This document shows, piece after piece, positions 17,888-27,796 of a stretch of DNA of 46,098 nucleotides. Numbering within the stretch: the first letter of the stretch is position 1; each line of letters begins with the position of its first letter. Under the pieces are notes generated by a model. The model saw only the letters and a list, made by a program, of their open reading frames with translations. It had not been told where the DNA came from and ran no database searches. This stretch comes from Colwellia sp. GTDB lineage: Bacteria; Pseudomonadota; Gammaproteobacteria; Enterobacterales; Alteromonadaceae. The position numbers and the translations under genes were made by a program. The DNA is taken from contig NVWU01000030.1 in NCBI GenBank assembly GCA_002733765.1, forward strand, positions 1-46,098. The letters are read 5' to 3'.

Positions 17888-17910
17888 ACAAATGCCTTTA
17901 GGGCATTTGT
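17888..17910. terminator. Hairpin after zapG
   Basis: A perfect 9-bp stem (ACAAATGCC at 17888-17896, GGCATTTGT at 17902-17910) with a 5-nt loop lies 38 bp after the zapG stop and before degQ. There is no T run after it, so it may be a weak terminator or an mRNA-stabilising structure. Confidence 0.5.
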
Positions 17911-17972
17911 GAACTTAATGTATATGTTTAAGTCTATCTGTTTAACATTTACATTTTAGGACACTCTTCCAT

Positions 17973-19343
17973 ATGAAAAAATCATCGCTTGTTCCACTTT
18001 CTGCTATTTTTGGCGCTGTATTATTTTCTAACTCATTAGTTATACCAAACGCGCATGCGTTTTCAATTTGGCCAACAAGTGTTGAAGGCCAAACGATGCC
18101 TAGCCTTGCCCCCATGCTTGAAAAGGCTACCCCTGCTGTCGTCAGTATTGCGGTCAAAGGCACTCATAAAGTAAAACACAGTATTCCTGATATCTTTCGT
18201 TTTTTTGGCAAGCCTAATCAGAATCCAAATAGATCACAGCAGCGACCTTTTCGCGGTTTAGGCTCAGGCGTAATTATTGATGCTAAAGAAGGTTATATTG
18301 TTACTAATAATCATGTGGTTGAGCAAGCAGATGAAATTATTATCACCCTTAAAGATGGTCGTCAAATAGAAGCAACAAAAATAGGCTCCGATGCCGATAG
18401 CGATATCGCCTTATTGCAGATTGATGCTGATGATTTGACCGAAATTGTCATCGCAGATTCAGATAAGTTACGTGTTGGCGATTTTGCTATCGCCATTGGC
18501 AGCCCTTTTGGTCTAGGGCAAACCGTTACTTCAGGTATTGTGAGTGCGCTAGGTCGCAGTGGTTTAGATATTGAAAATTATGAAGATTTCATTCAAACTG
18601 ATGCGGCCATCAATAGTGGTAATTCAGGCGGCGCTTTAGTGAACTTACGTGGTGAACTCATCGGTATTAATACCGCTATTTTAGGACCTAATGGCGGTAA
18701 TGTAGGCATTGGTTTTGCCATTCCTAGTAACATGATGCATAACTTAACCAAGCAAATTATCGAATTTGGTGAAGTTCATCGTGGTATTTTAGGTGTTTCA
18801 GGCCGTAGCGTAAATAGCGAAATAGCGAAAGCGATGGAGCTAAAAACAAATCAAGGTGGCTTTATTGAACAAGTTCTTCCTGATTCTGCTGCAGATGAAG
18901 CCGGTATCAAACCTGGTGATGTCATTACCAAGGTCAATGGTAAATCAGTAAAAACCTTTAACGAATTACGCGGTAAAATTGGCTCTATTGGCGCAGGAAA
19001 AAAAGTTAAATTAACTATCGTTCGCAATGGCAACGAACAAGAACTTAACGTTAAATTAAAACAGTCACAAGCGAGCAGTGTTGCCGCTGCCAATATTCAC
19101 CGCATGTTTGAAGGGGCAAAATTAGAAAATAATAACAATAATAGCGGAGTGACTATTGTCGCTGTCGCAGAAAACTCACCTGCGCAACTTGTCGGCTTAC
19201 AAGCAAATGATTTAATCACTGCAATAAACCGCACTCGTATCAATAATATAGCAGAGCTACGTAATTATCTAAAAGATAAAAAAGGGGTATTTGCTCTTAA
19301 TATCATTCGTGATAATTATTCGCAATACTTGATGGTTAGGTAA
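17973..19343 (+). CDS. degQ: Periplasmic serine endoprotease, DegQ/DegP family
   Basis: This HtrA-family protease degrades or refolds damaged periplasmic proteins. The 456-residue protein has a signal peptide ending at AHA (residues 27-29). The trypsin-like domain shows the triad His114 (TNNHVV), Asp144 (DSDIAL) and Ser218 (GNSGG), and two PDZ domains follow (about 265-355 and 370-450). Two PDZ domains identify DegQ/DegP rather than DegS. The short insertion before the catalytic His and the position next to degS favour DegQ. A Shine-Dalgarno-like AGGACA precedes the ATG. The neighbouring degS suggests duplication from a common ancestor, as in E. coli. Confidence 0.95.
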   Translation: MKKSSLVPLSAIFGAVLFSNSLVIPNAHAFSIWPTSVEGQTMPSLAPMLEKATPAVVSIAVKGTHKVKHSIPDIFRFFGKPNQNPNRSQQRPFRGLGSGVIIDAKEGYIVTNNHVVEQADEIIITLKDGRQIEATKIGSDADSDIALLQIDADDLTEIVIADSDKLRVGDFAIAIGSPFGLGQTVTSGIVSALGRSGLDIENYEDFIQTDAAINSGNSGGALVNLRGELIGINTAILGPNGGNVGIGFAIPSNMMHNLTKQIIEFGEVHRGILGVSGRSVNSEIAKAMELKTNQGGFIEQVLPDSAADEAGIKPGDVITKVNGKSVKTFNELRGKIGSIGAGKKVKLTIVRNGNEQELNVKLKQSQASSVAAANIHRMFEGAKLENNNNNSGVTIVAVAENSPAQLVGLQANDLITAINRTRINNIAELRNYLKDKKGVFALNIIRDNYSQYLMVR

Positions 19344-19474
19344 TACCGATTAGTGTTATTTATATTAAGACCAATCAAGCTATTTATGTTTAAAACCTCC
19401 CCTCATTACTTATATTGAAATAAAGTTAAACCATTAATTAATTTAATGGGTATAAAATTAAATGTAAATTAAGT

Positions 19475-19507
19475 AAAGGCTGACTTTAAAATCAGCTTTT
19501 TATTTTT
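19475..19507 (+). terminator. Intrinsic terminator after degQ
   Basis: A short stem (GCTGA at 19479-19483, TCAGC at 19492-19496), extended by A and T pairing on both sides, is followed by TTTTTATTTTT. It lies between degQ and degS, so degS should have its own promoter in the remaining ~45 bp or depend on readthrough. Confidence 0.8.
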
Positions 19508-19552
19508 AATCACTGTTATTTTTTGTGTTAAACTCAAATAAATCATCACGTC

Positions 19553-20632
19553 ATGTACCATTGGGTATCCCTTTTGAAGCTAAAGCCTGCGTTAAAATAT
19601 ATTGTAAACTCTATCAGTTATGGTGTGTTATTCGCAGTTGCCTTGCTATTGTTACTACCTAGCTTAAATGATAATAATTTTATTAAGCAATTACTGAACA
19701 GGGACACAAAAGCTCCTCAACCACTCTCTTATGCTAAAGCAGTCAGTTTAGCTAGCCCTGCTGTTGTTAATATTTATTCTGAAGCTATTCAATCAAGTCC
19801 AAGTTATGGTAAGCGCGCAATAAAAGCAACACGATTAGGCTCAGGCGTGATTATGGATAGCAGCGGTTACATTTTAACTAATATGCATGTTATTCAAAAT
19901 GCTGATCTTATTAAAGTATTATTACAAAGTGGTCGAGAATATCCTGCGGAGCTAATTGGCTTTGATCTAATCACTGATTTAGCGGTACTAAAAGTGGATA
20001 AAACGAATTTACCCGTTATTCCTCAAAATCTTCATCAACAATCATTAGTTGGTGATATTGTTTTGGCCATTGGTAACCCGTTAAATTTAGGCCAAACGGT
20101 TACTCAGGGTATTATTAGTGCCACAGGGCGCAGTGGTTTAAGTAACACAAATTACTTAAACTTTTTACAAATGGATGCAGCCATTAATGATGGTAATTCT
20201 GGCGGCGCTCTGATTAATAGTAACGGTGTATTGGTAGGTATTAACTCTCGTAAGTTTACTCAGTCAAACCCACAACAAAATATTCAAGGTATTTTCTTTG
20301 CTGTACCTTATCAATTAGCCGCAAAAATCATGTACCAGTTAATTGAAAATGGCATTGTAATTCGTGGTTGGTTAGGTATCTCTGCTGAACGCTATTTAAC
20401 CGATTTAAAAGGTTTTTTAGTTGAGTCCGTCACGCTTAATAGTCCGGCTTATAAAGGAAATATACAAGTAGGTGATGTGATTTACCAAATTGCAGATCAG
20501 CCAATTAGTAGCATTACCCAAGCCTTAGATATCATTGCAGAAACAAGACCAAATACGCCATTAATATTCAAGCTATACCGACAGGGCAAAAGATTTGAAA
20601 CCACAGTAACCATCGCAGAATTTAAAAGCTAA
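19553..20632 (+). CDS. degS: Inner-membrane stress-sensor protease DegS
   Basis: DegS senses misfolded outer-membrane proteins and starts the cleavage of RseA that frees sigma-E. The 359-residue protein has a single N-terminal membrane anchor (about residues 18-37) rather than a cleaved signal. The protease domain has the triad His112 (TNMHVI), Asp142 (ITDLAVL) and Ser216 (GNSGG). One PDZ domain follows (about 265-350). One PDZ plus an anchor distinguishes it from DegQ upstream. The ATG at 19553 is the longest start; it encodes a plausible short cytoplasmic tail, but a later start cannot be excluded. Its last 11 bases overlap the convergent GGDEF-EAL gene. Confidence 0.95.
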   Translation: MYHWVSLLKLKPALKYIVNSISYGVLFAVALLLLLPSLNDNNFIKQLLNRDTKAPQPLSYAKAVSLASPAVVNIYSEAIQSSPSYGKRAIKATRLGSGVIMDSSGYILTNMHVIQNADLIKVLLQSGREYPAELIGFDLITDLAVLKVDKTNLPVIPQNLHQQSLVGDIVLAIGNPLNLGQTVTQGIISATGRSGLSNTNYLNFLQMDAAINDGNSGGALINSNGVLVGINSRKFTQSNPQQNIQGIFFAVPYQLAAKIMYQLIENGIVIRGWLGISAERYLTDLKGFLVESVTLNSPAYKGNIQVGDVIYQIADQPISSITQALDIIAETRPNTPLIFKLYRQGKRFETTVTIAEFKS

Positions 20633-23207
20633 AATGTCTTGCTTCTAATTTGGGGGTATTGGCAAGGATATACTGCTCCACTTTATTTGCCGCCATGGGT
20701 TTAGCATAATAATAACCCTGCCCATATAAACAATCCATTTTCTTTAACAATAGTGCATCTTCGCTATTTTCAATACCTTCTCCAACCGTTTCCATATTTA
20801 AGTTGACCGCCAAATCGATAATCGTTTTTATTATCGCTTTATTATTTTCATGCTCATGTACGTTAGTAATAAACGAGCGATCAATTTTTAGCACATCGAT
20901 AGGAAAACGATGCAAATAACTTAAGCTAGAATAACCTGTACCAAAATCATCAAGTAGTATTTTTACCCCTAATTTTTTTAAGGCTTTCATATTAGTTAAC
21001 ACTATATCTGTATTTTCTAATAACGCTCTTTCTGTTAATTCTACTCGTAAGTGTTCTGGTTTCAAGCCGGTATCACTTAATATTTTTTCAATATCATTAG
21101 GTAACGTAGCATTAAAAAACTGACTACAAAATAAATTACAACTAACATAAAGATCATGTCGTAATAATTTTTCTTGCCAAGCTTTCAATTGTTGGCATGC
21201 TTTTTTTACAATTTGTAAATCTATTGCTTGAACTAGATTAGTTTCTTCTGCTAGCGGAATAAAATCGTTAGGAAAAACAAAACCACGCTTAGTACTTTGC
21301 CAACGAGCTAATGCTTCAAAACCTTTCAACTCTCCGTTTTCTAATTTAATAATAGGCTGAAAATAAGGAATAAACTCTTGCCATTCAATTGCCTCTCTAA
21401 TATCAGCTTCTAATGAGAGTGCATTTTGAGCTCTTTGGCGCATACTGGCATCAAATACTTCATAGCGCCCTTTACCGTTATCTTTAGCATGATACATGGC
21501 CGTATCAGCATCACGTAACATAGTATCTGCATTATTGTAGCGAGCATCACTAAATAAAATACCGATACTTGTGCTAGTAAAGACTAATTGGTTATCAATG
21601 GTAAAAGGTTGTTGTAAAAAATCAGTTATACGTTGGGCTATATCAAAGGCTTCTTTATTACTATCAAGATCTTCTATTAAGATAATAAACTCATCACCAC
21701 CTAACCGAGCAACAGTATCTTTACTACGCACAATAGTAGATAGCTCCCTAGCAATCAATTTTAATAATATATCCCCCGCATGATGACCTAAACTATCATT
21801 AACAATTTTAAAGCGGTCTAAATCTAAGAATAAAATAGCAAAAGTAAGATCCGGCTTCTGTTGGTTACACGCAATAGCATGGTTTAATAAGTCAAGAAAT
21901 ACGGTTCGATTTGGCAAACCTGTTAGGTTGTCATGTGAGGCTGTGTGTTTGAGCCTTTTTTCTGCTTGCTTACGTTGAACAATTTCTTCTTCTAACGCCA
22001 GCGTTCTAAGTTTAACTTGTTGCTCTAGCTTCCCATGACTTTCTCTTTCTATATCAGAAGCTTCTCGACGTTTTATTGCAGCAGATACGTGATTAGAAAC
22101 AAAATTCAATAATTCACTATCTTGCTGAGAATAGCTTATTAGGTTGGTATAACTTTGAAGAACCATTACGCCTAATAGTTGCCCTGAATATATTAGGGGA
22201 ACCCCTAACCATGAATGCTCATTAGCAGTTGGTTTTCGGGTATGATCCTCTTTAGATAAAATTTCTATCTCTTGCTTACTTAATAAGAGTGTTTTTTGTT
22301 GGCGTATAACTAGCTTAGAAAAAGGATCAGGTAATTCTTGCTTTTGAAAAAAACCTTCCGGTTGAATAGATTCTTCATCAACCACATAAACATATTCAAT
22401 GGTGTCACTTTCTTTATCATACTTAGCGATAGAAAAGTTTTTGGCATGAATCAATTGGCCGATAATATTATGCACTTTGGAATAATAGACATTGATACTA
22501 AAGCTAGTATCGTTCGCTAATTCTGATATTCGATACAAGGACTCTTGTAGTAATTTAGCTTTGTCACGTTCACGAATTTGCATCATTAATTCTTGCGTTC
22601 TAACGTGAACAGCATTTGTTAAACGTTCTTTATCTTCTAACCGTATAATAGCTCCAACCACATACTGTGCAGCAAAAGTCAGCATACTTAAATCTTGTTC
22701 GGTATAGCGTATATTTTCACTATAACTTTGCACGACCATAACACCAATAACTAAATCATTATGTAATAAAGGAACACCTAGCCAGTTAATTCCCGTGGTG
22801 CTATGACGCTTAATTTTATCGTTTTCTACGAGTTGTTCTTCTAATGCTGGTGTGAGTAATAATGGCTGCTTAGATTCAATAACAATATGAGTCAATGATC
22901 CCGAAAAATCACTACAATCAATAATGCCTTCTGGCTTTTTATCTTTTTCATCAACATAATAAACAAACTCCATAGTAGAAAAAATTTGATCATAACTAAT
23001 AATAAAAAAGTTATATGCCGTCATTAAAGAAGCAACTGTACGATGTACTTGTGGATAAAAATCATTTAAGTCTTCGCACTCTTGTGATAAATGATTCAGA
23101 CCAAATAGCGCGGTATAACGCATCTGCAAGTTTTTATATTGTTGCTTTAACAATAGTAACTCTTTAGATTTATCTGCTTCTAATATTTGAACAGTGTCAG
23201 TCTGCAT
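20622..23207 (-). CDS. GAF-GAF-GGDEF-EAL cyclic-di-GMP enzyme
   Basis: This 861-residue soluble protein has two GAF-type sensor domains (about residues 35-190 and 225-380). They look like an internal duplication: each has a YxYxVDE strand and a WLGVPL motif. A linking coiled coil (about 385-420) and a GGDEF domain follow, with intact GGDEF at 503-507 and an inhibitory RxxD site just before it (RSKD). An EAL domain completes it, with intact EAL at 631-633, a conserved DDFGTGYSS and LKIDRSF. Both cyclase and phosphodiesterase activities are possible; the net output cannot be told. The GAF ligand is unknown. No membrane segment is visible. It ends within the convergent degS tail (11-bp overlap). 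Confidence 0.93.
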   Translation of the reverse strand: MQTDTVQILEADKSKELLLLKQQYKNLQMRYTALFGLNHLSQECEDLNDFYPQVHRTVASLMTAYNFFIISYDQIFSTMEFVYYVDEKDKKPEGIIDCSDFSGSLTHIVIESKQPLLLTPALEEQLVENDKIKRHSTTGINWLGVPLLHNDLVIGVMVVQSYSENIRYTEQDLSMLTFAAQYVVGAIIRLEDKERLTNAVHVRTQELMMQIRERDKAKLLQESLYRISELANDTSFSINVYYSKVHNIIGQLIHAKNFSIAKYDKESDTIEYVYVVDEESIQPEGFFQKQELPDPFSKLVIRQQKTLLLSKQEIEILSKEDHTRKPTANEHSWLGVPLIYSGQLLGVMVLQSYTNLISYSQQDSELLNFVSNHVSAAIKRREASDIERESHGKLEQQVKLRTLALEEEIVQRKQAEKRLKHTASHDNLTGLPNRTVFLDLLNHAIACNQQKPDLTFAILFLDLDRFKIVNDSLGHHAGDILLKLIARELSTIVRSKDTVARLGGDEFIILIEDLDSNKEAFDIAQRITDFLQQPFTIDNQLVFTSTSIGILFSDARYNNADTMLRDADTAMYHAKDNGKGRYEVFDASMRQRAQNALSLEADIREAIEWQEFIPYFQPIIKLENGELKGFEALARWQSTKRGFVFPNDFIPLAEETNLVQAIDLQIVKKACQQLKAWQEKLLRHDLYVSCNLFCSQFFNATLPNDIEKILSDTGLKPEHLRVELTERALLENTDIVLTNMKALKKLGVKILLDDFGTGYSSLSYLHRFPIDVLKIDRSFITNVHEHENNKAIIKTIIDLAVNLNMETVGEGIENSEDALLLKKMDCLYGQGYYYAKPMAANKVEQYILANTPKLEARHFSF

Positions 23208-23348
23208 CGTTTCTATGGCCTTTTTACCGCACTACTCACAGTGCCCCTGAAGTTGATCATAATAAATTAAGTCACCATCGTCATATAGATGGCTCATTCA
23301 TTACTACATAAATATTAATAAACTTTGATCAGAAAATTGACGTTAATC

Positions 23349-23654
23349 TTAATTTTGATTAGCTTCTTGTTCAGCGTGTTTTCTAATGTCTTCTACGCGA
23401 TGTTTATTACCGCATATGGCAGATTGCTTTTCATCTCGATAGTAGCGAATATCAATACAGTCTTGTTGGTATCTACGTTCAAGCTCAGTACGGATTATAA
23501 GTTTACCTTTGGCATTAATTATTTGACGCTGTAATGCTTGGCATTGCTGAATTTGCTCTGAGGCTAAAGTTATATCTTCACAAGTATTATCATGACTTGA
23601 ACAGCCAGTTAACACAATTGCAATAAAAGTAGCTAAAAGAAAGGGGTATTTCAT
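23349..23654 (-). CDS. Small hypothetical lipoprotein
   Basis: The 101-residue product has a lipoprotein signal peptide with lipobox LTGC (Cys18), followed by Ser-Ser, so it should be sorted to the outer membrane. The mature part is highly charged and mostly helical, with four further cysteines (CED, QCQ, DCI, ICG) that could form disulfides in the periplasm. I do not recognise a named family. The ATG at 23654 fits the signal peptide. It stands alone, 141 bp upstream of the GAF-GGDEF-EAL gene on the same strand. Confidence 0.7.
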   Translation of the reverse strand: MKYPFLLATFIAIVLTGCSSHDNTCEDITLASEQIQQCQALQRQIINAKGKLIIRTELERRYQQDCIDIRYYRDEKQSAICGNKHRVEDIRKHAEQEANQN

Positions 23655-24032
23655 ATTGAAAATCGCTTAATTATTTTTAATTAAAAGTAAATATTCTCAA
23701 CAGTATATAACAAAGTTTAAGAGCCAGTAGCTTTTTATTAACAAACTTAATAGAGAGAAAACCCCGTTATAAAATACTACAGAGAAGCTTGCCTATTAAA
23801 GATCACAGGCGGTACAGAAAAGACCTTATTAGATAATACAGAAATAATTATCCAGAGTATATTTTTCTAAATAACCATTTTTTCAATACTTTAGAATGAC
23901 GACTTTCCTTCAACAACGCATTTATACCAATCAAACGCTTTGTTCTTGAACATTTTTTCTCATTAAAATTTGACCTATTAACTAATTTAATTGGTCTTAC
24001 ATTAATTTGGCGTTAAATAACCTGAACTACAC
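23655..24032. other. 378-bp intergenic region, no gene seen
   Basis: Between the lipoprotein gene and the next GGDEF-EAL gene I see no credible coding frame. An ATACCAAT (23934-23941) and an ATTGGT (23990-23995) flank about 48 bp near its right end and echo the ends of the palindromic repeats at 13194 and 30944, but the interior does not match them. Confidence 0.5.
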
Positions 24033-26165
24033 TCAAAGTTTGGGAGTTGTAGGAAATGGTGATGGTTCGCTAAAATAGTAACCTTGTGAGTAATCAATAC
24101 CTAATGCTTTAACAACGGCTTGTACTGGCTCATTGTGAACAAATTCAGCAACACAAGGAATGTTCGCATTGTGAGCAAAAAAAGTGATGGCTCGGGTGAT
24201 CTCATAACTTTTGTCATTGATATCAATATTTTTAATGTACTTAGCATCGATTTTTAAGTAATCAATATCAAGCTCAAGAATGCGTTCAAAATTTGAATAC
24301 TCGGTACCAAAGTCATCAATAGCAAGTAAATAGCCATTAGCTTTTAATTCATTCAACTGTTTGATATGATTTTTTTTACCGGTAGCACTAACCCCTTCTA
24401 ATATTTCCAAAATAACACGTTGTGGCTGTATTTTATATTGTGCCGTTTTTTCTGCTAAATACGCTAAAAGATAGTTTTGACTTAAATCATCCTCGGTAAT
24501 ATTTACTGAAAAAGTATAATCATTATTACTCATAATTTTAAAGCTTTTATCTAATATTACTCGGGTAATTTCAGGCAATAAACCAGAGAGTTTTGCCGTC
24601 GCTAAAAAATGAAATGGCGAGATGACTTCATCGCCTTTAACAATACGAGCGAGTACTTCAAATTTTTCTATTATTTGATTTTTATTATCATATATACCTT
24701 GAAAGTAAGGCGTAAACTGATCAAGTTCTAACGCTGAATGTAATAAATTATTACTGGCAATAAACCCCTCGCGTATTGAATCATTAACAAGCTCAGTTTT
24801 AACATCAAAAACATGATAACGGTTTTTTCCTAAGCTTTTTGCTTTCTTTAATGCTGCGGTGCAGTTACTTAATAAGTGCTCTTTCCCATGAGCTGCACCA
24901 TAAGTAAAAGCAATATGTAGAGAAATATCATCAACTTGAATAAGTGTCTTATAAAAATATTGTTGAATAACTTCTATTTGTTCAGCGATATTGATTTCGC
25001 CTTCAAATAATAAGCCAAATTCATCAGAATTAAGCCTAAATGTTTCATGAGGAGAAAAATTATTTACTAAAGTCTTAGCAATAGCGGTTAATATTTTATC
25101 GCCAACATTAAAACCATACGCAGTATTTATATAACTAAAGTTATTAATATTAAGTAAAAGCAGCGAATAATTTTGTTCATTAGCCAGTATTTGCTGCTCA
25201 AGATAGGTTTTATTATGTAACTGCGTTATTGAATCATAAAATGCCATTTCAACAACTTGTTTTTGAGCAGACTTTAATTCTGTTAGATCGCTGATTATAG
25301 ACAAATAATTTTGTATTACGCCATGCTCATCTCTAATAACGGTAATACTCATCCATTGAGACACTAACTCGCCATTTTGATGCTTATTGATTATTTCTCC
25401 ACGCCATTGATCTTTACTTATCAGTTCATGCCATAACTGTTGATAAAATAAGGAACTTTGAATACCCGAAGATAAAATTTTAGGATTTTTACCTAAAACA
25501 TCACTTTCACTAAAACCATATATTTTTTCAAAGGCAGGGTTAACTTCTACAATATGGTTATTTTTATCGGTAATAACGACGCCTTCTGAGGCATTATTAA
25601 GTGCGGTAGAAAGTAACACTAATCGTTTTTCTCTTAACTCTCTTTTTAAAACAATGCTAACAATAGTAGAGCAAGTTTCGAGTAATTTTTTATGAAATAA
25701 CGCAGGTGTTCTATGTTCAAATGACGATAAGGCAAAAGAACCTATCGCTTCTTGATGCTCATTACTAATAGGCATTGACCAACAAGCGCATATATTAAAG
25801 TCATATGCGACATGACGGAGATTTTTCCAACGGTCATCTTCAAAGGTATTTTGCACATATTGCGCTTCATTATGAAAAACCGCATTGCCGCATGAACCGC
25901 CACATGGCCCAGGTTGTAAATTAGCTAAAGCTTTATGACCGACGGTGGGAATTGAAGGAGCGCACATTACACTTAATAAACCATCACTTGCATCAATCAT
26001 CATTATAGAAGCAACAGCATTAGGCAAAATACTTTCAGCTAATAAACAAAGGGAGTTTAAAATCTCCACTACAGGAGCATTAGTAACAAGCTTTTCTAAG
26101 GTTTGTTGTTGAATATCAGCAATAATATCGTATTGTTTGGGGGTGATTAAAACATCATCACTCAT
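24033..26165 (-). CDS. GAF-PAS-GGDEF(degenerate)-EAL protein, predicted c-di-GMP phosphodiesterase
   Basis: The 710-residue soluble protein has a GAF domain (about 20-175) with a cysteine-rich loop (PCGGSCG, ICACWS), a PAS domain (about 180-300), a GGDEF-like domain (about 305-455) and an EAL domain (about 470-705). The cyclase signature is NSDEF at 379-383 and the metal-binding Asp of the LDxDxF motif is Asn339, so cyclase activity is probably lost. The EAL motif is EVL (503-505), a variant seen in active enzymes. The other phosphodiesterase residues are present: VNI Asn, LEILEG Glu, DDFG Asp pair, LKID Lys, VAEF Glu and SQG Gln. I infer a phosphodiesterase whose GGDEF part may only bind GTP or aid dimerisation. 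Confidence 0.92.
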   Translation of the reverse strand: MSDDVLITPKQYDIIADIQQQTLEKLVTNAPVVEILNSLCLLAESILPNAVASIMMIDASDGLLSVMCAPSIPTVGHKALANLQPGPCGGSCGNAVFHNEAQYVQNTFEDDRWKNLRHVAYDFNICACWSMPISNEHQEAIGSFALSSFEHRTPALFHKKLLETCSTIVSIVLKRELREKRLVLLSTALNNASEGVVITDKNNHIVEVNPAFEKIYGFSESDVLGKNPKILSSGIQSSLFYQQLWHELISKDQWRGEIINKHQNGELVSQWMSITVIRDEHGVIQNYLSIISDLTELKSAQKQVVEMAFYDSITQLHNKTYLEQQILANEQNYSLLLLNINNFSYINTAYGFNVGDKILTAIAKTLVNNFSPHETFRLNSDEFGLLFEGEINIAEQIEVIQQYFYKTLIQVDDISLHIAFTYGAAHGKEHLLSNCTAALKKAKSLGKNRYHVFDVKTELVNDSIREGFIASNNLLHSALELDQFTPYFQGIYDNKNQIIEKFEVLARIVKGDEVISPFHFLATAKLSGLLPEITRVILDKSFKIMSNNDYTFSVNITEDDLSQNYLLAYLAEKTAQYKIQPQRVILEILEGVSATGKKNHIKQLNELKANGYLLAIDDFGTEYSNFERILELDIDYLKIDAKYIKNIDINDKSYEITRAITFFAHNANIPCVAEFVHNEPVQAVVKALGIDYSQGYYFSEPSPFPTTPKL

Positions 26166-26388
26166 GTTTTTACTCGTTTAAAGTATTTACCTAAAAGCGG
26201 CAGCATTCTATTAATTTAATCATAACTAGCAATCTTAACTATTGCTAGTAAATTTTGACTGTAATCTACACGGTCACATCACTATTAACGCATAGATACC
26301 AACAATAACGAATGCAACAAAAGTATTCTTTGATTCAGCGCAAGCTCTATGAAATAAACACGAAAAAAATCACAGGTAGGTCACAATA

Positions 26389-27096
26389 TTATTTCTTATT
26401 AATGTTAATAAATTTACTTTCACCGACAAGTAAATTTTCATTCAATATATACGATCCTATTGATGTTCGATGTAATGCCATAACAGGGTTATTAAATCGT
26501 CCAAACATTCGCTTTATTTGATGGTAACGCCCCTCAGTTAATACAACTTCTGCGCAGTATTGAGAAATAATATTAAGCTTTACCGGCTTGGTAATAATGT
26601 TTTCATAGGCAAAGTACATTCCGTTGGCAAACGCGTTAATATAATCATGATGTAATGGGTTTTTCAAGGTGACTAAATAGTGCTTATCTACCTTACTTAT
26701 TGGTGATATTAATTGCTCAGACCAACGACTATCATTAGTCAATAACACTAAACCTGAAGTGTTCAAATCTAAACGCCCTACTATATGTAAACTTGCTTTC
26801 TCTGTTGGTGTTAGTTTTAAGCAGAGTAAATCAATCACAGTTTTATGTTTGTCATCTTTCGTGGCACACACCACACCGACAGGTTTATGCAACATAATAT
26901 ACAGAGCTCGATTTTCCTGAATAATTTGCCCGTCAAATTTAATAAGTGAAAATTTGTTAATTGCTTGGGCAATATCTAAGGCAATAACCCCGTCAACACT
27001 CACGCGTTTTTGTGCCAGTAAAAGCCGAACGCTTTTCCGGTTAATTTGGCATTTTTCACTGATAAAACGATCGAGTCGACCGCGACTTATAGACAT
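26389..27096 (-). CDS. rsuA: 16S rRNA pseudouridine synthase, RsuA family
   Basis: RsuA converts U516 of 16S rRNA to pseudouridine. The 235-residue protein has an N-terminal S4-like RNA-binding domain (RLDRFISEKCQINRKSVRLLL) and a catalytic domain. The catalytic motif GRLDLNTSGLVLLTND contains Asp110. The later EGRYHQIKRMF motif is the conserved RsuA/RluE/RluF signature. The start at 27096 lies 11 bp after the preceding small gene, so the two are probably cotranscribed. RsuA is preferred over RluE/RluF because of the S4 domain and length, but the exact target site is inferred. Confidence 0.9.
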   Translation of the reverse strand: MSISRGRLDRFISEKCQINRKSVRLLLAQKRVSVDGVIALDIAQAINKFSLIKFDGQIIQENRALYIMLHKPVGVVCATKDDKHKTVIDLLCLKLTPTEKASLHIVGRLDLNTSGLVLLTNDSRWSEQLISPISKVDKHYLVTLKNPLHHDYINAFANGMYFAYENIITKPVKLNIISQYCAEVVLTEGRYHQIKRMFGRFNNPVMALHRTSIGSYILNENLLVGESKFININKK

Positions 27097-27107
27097 AGTA
27101 AATAAAA

Positions 27108-27545
27108 TTAAATAGGCTTAAGGTTTAACTGTTTAGCAATAATATTGAGAACTTTTTGTAATTTAATTTGCAATAAACCCGCCAGTAATTTTGCTTGTTG
27201 TGCTAATAAAACTTGCTCAGATTCGGTAATCGCTATGGTATAAATTAATAGCTGTGATTCTTTATCATCAATAAAACTAAACACATCGTCTGAATGAGTT
27301 TTAACTGTTTGCACTTGCTTAGTTTGCTGCTTTTCTTTTTGCTGCTCTTTTTGATTAATAAAGCCTTGCGGTGTTTCTAACAATAGCTGGATAAAAGGAA
27401 TATTGTCTTCGTCACCATACCAATTAGCCGTCATCGCTTGAAAGTTAAACTGTGCTACAAGTTTATTGGTGATCGAATTAATCTTAACAAATTGTTTGGT
27501 TAAGTCATCACAAACATAGATTGAAATAGGGAGCGGTTCTGTCAT
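27108..27545 (-). CDS. Hypothetical protein upstream of rsuA
   Basis: This 145-residue protein belongs to no family I recognise. The N-terminal half (1-62) looks like a mixed beta/alpha fold with a WYGDED segment. The middle (63-80) is a Gln/Lys-rich linker (KEQQKEKQQTKQ). The C-terminal 50 residues contain a hydrophobic strand (LLIYTIAIT) and a long amphipathic helix ending near the C-terminus. No signal peptide or membrane helix is seen, so it should be cytoplasmic. It sits 11 bp before rsuA on the same strand, which suggests cotranscription but does not reveal a function. Confidence 0.7.
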   Translation of the reverse strand: MTEPLPISIYVCDDLTKQFVKINSITNKLVAQFNFQAMTANWYGDEDNIPFIQLLLETPQGFINQKEQQKEKQQTKQVQTVKTHSDDVFSFIDDKESQLLIYTIAITESEQVLLAQQAKLLAGLLQIKLQKVLNIIAKQLNLKPI

Positions 27546-27796
27546 GTTACTTTCTTTAAATTGTAATTAAAAAATCAAACGGTAAATAAATAATATTATA
27601 ATTACTGCCGCCTTTGATTCTACCAAATTGAAAAGAAGACTCAAATATTGCTGAGTAATTTTGAATACTATAGCCAAATCAATTTTTATTGAAAGTAGTT
27701 TCGTCAAAAATATCCGCTCAAGCATAATATAAATACTATTTAAAAAAGCTCGCTTTTATTGTTAATTTATCACTTATTGAGTCAGTGCGATAACCG

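Noticed and set aside
20622..20632. Overlap of degS and the GGDEF-EAL gene as a sign of misannotation
   Set aside because: Both genes are convergent and well conserved to their ends; an 11-bp tail overlap is ordinary.
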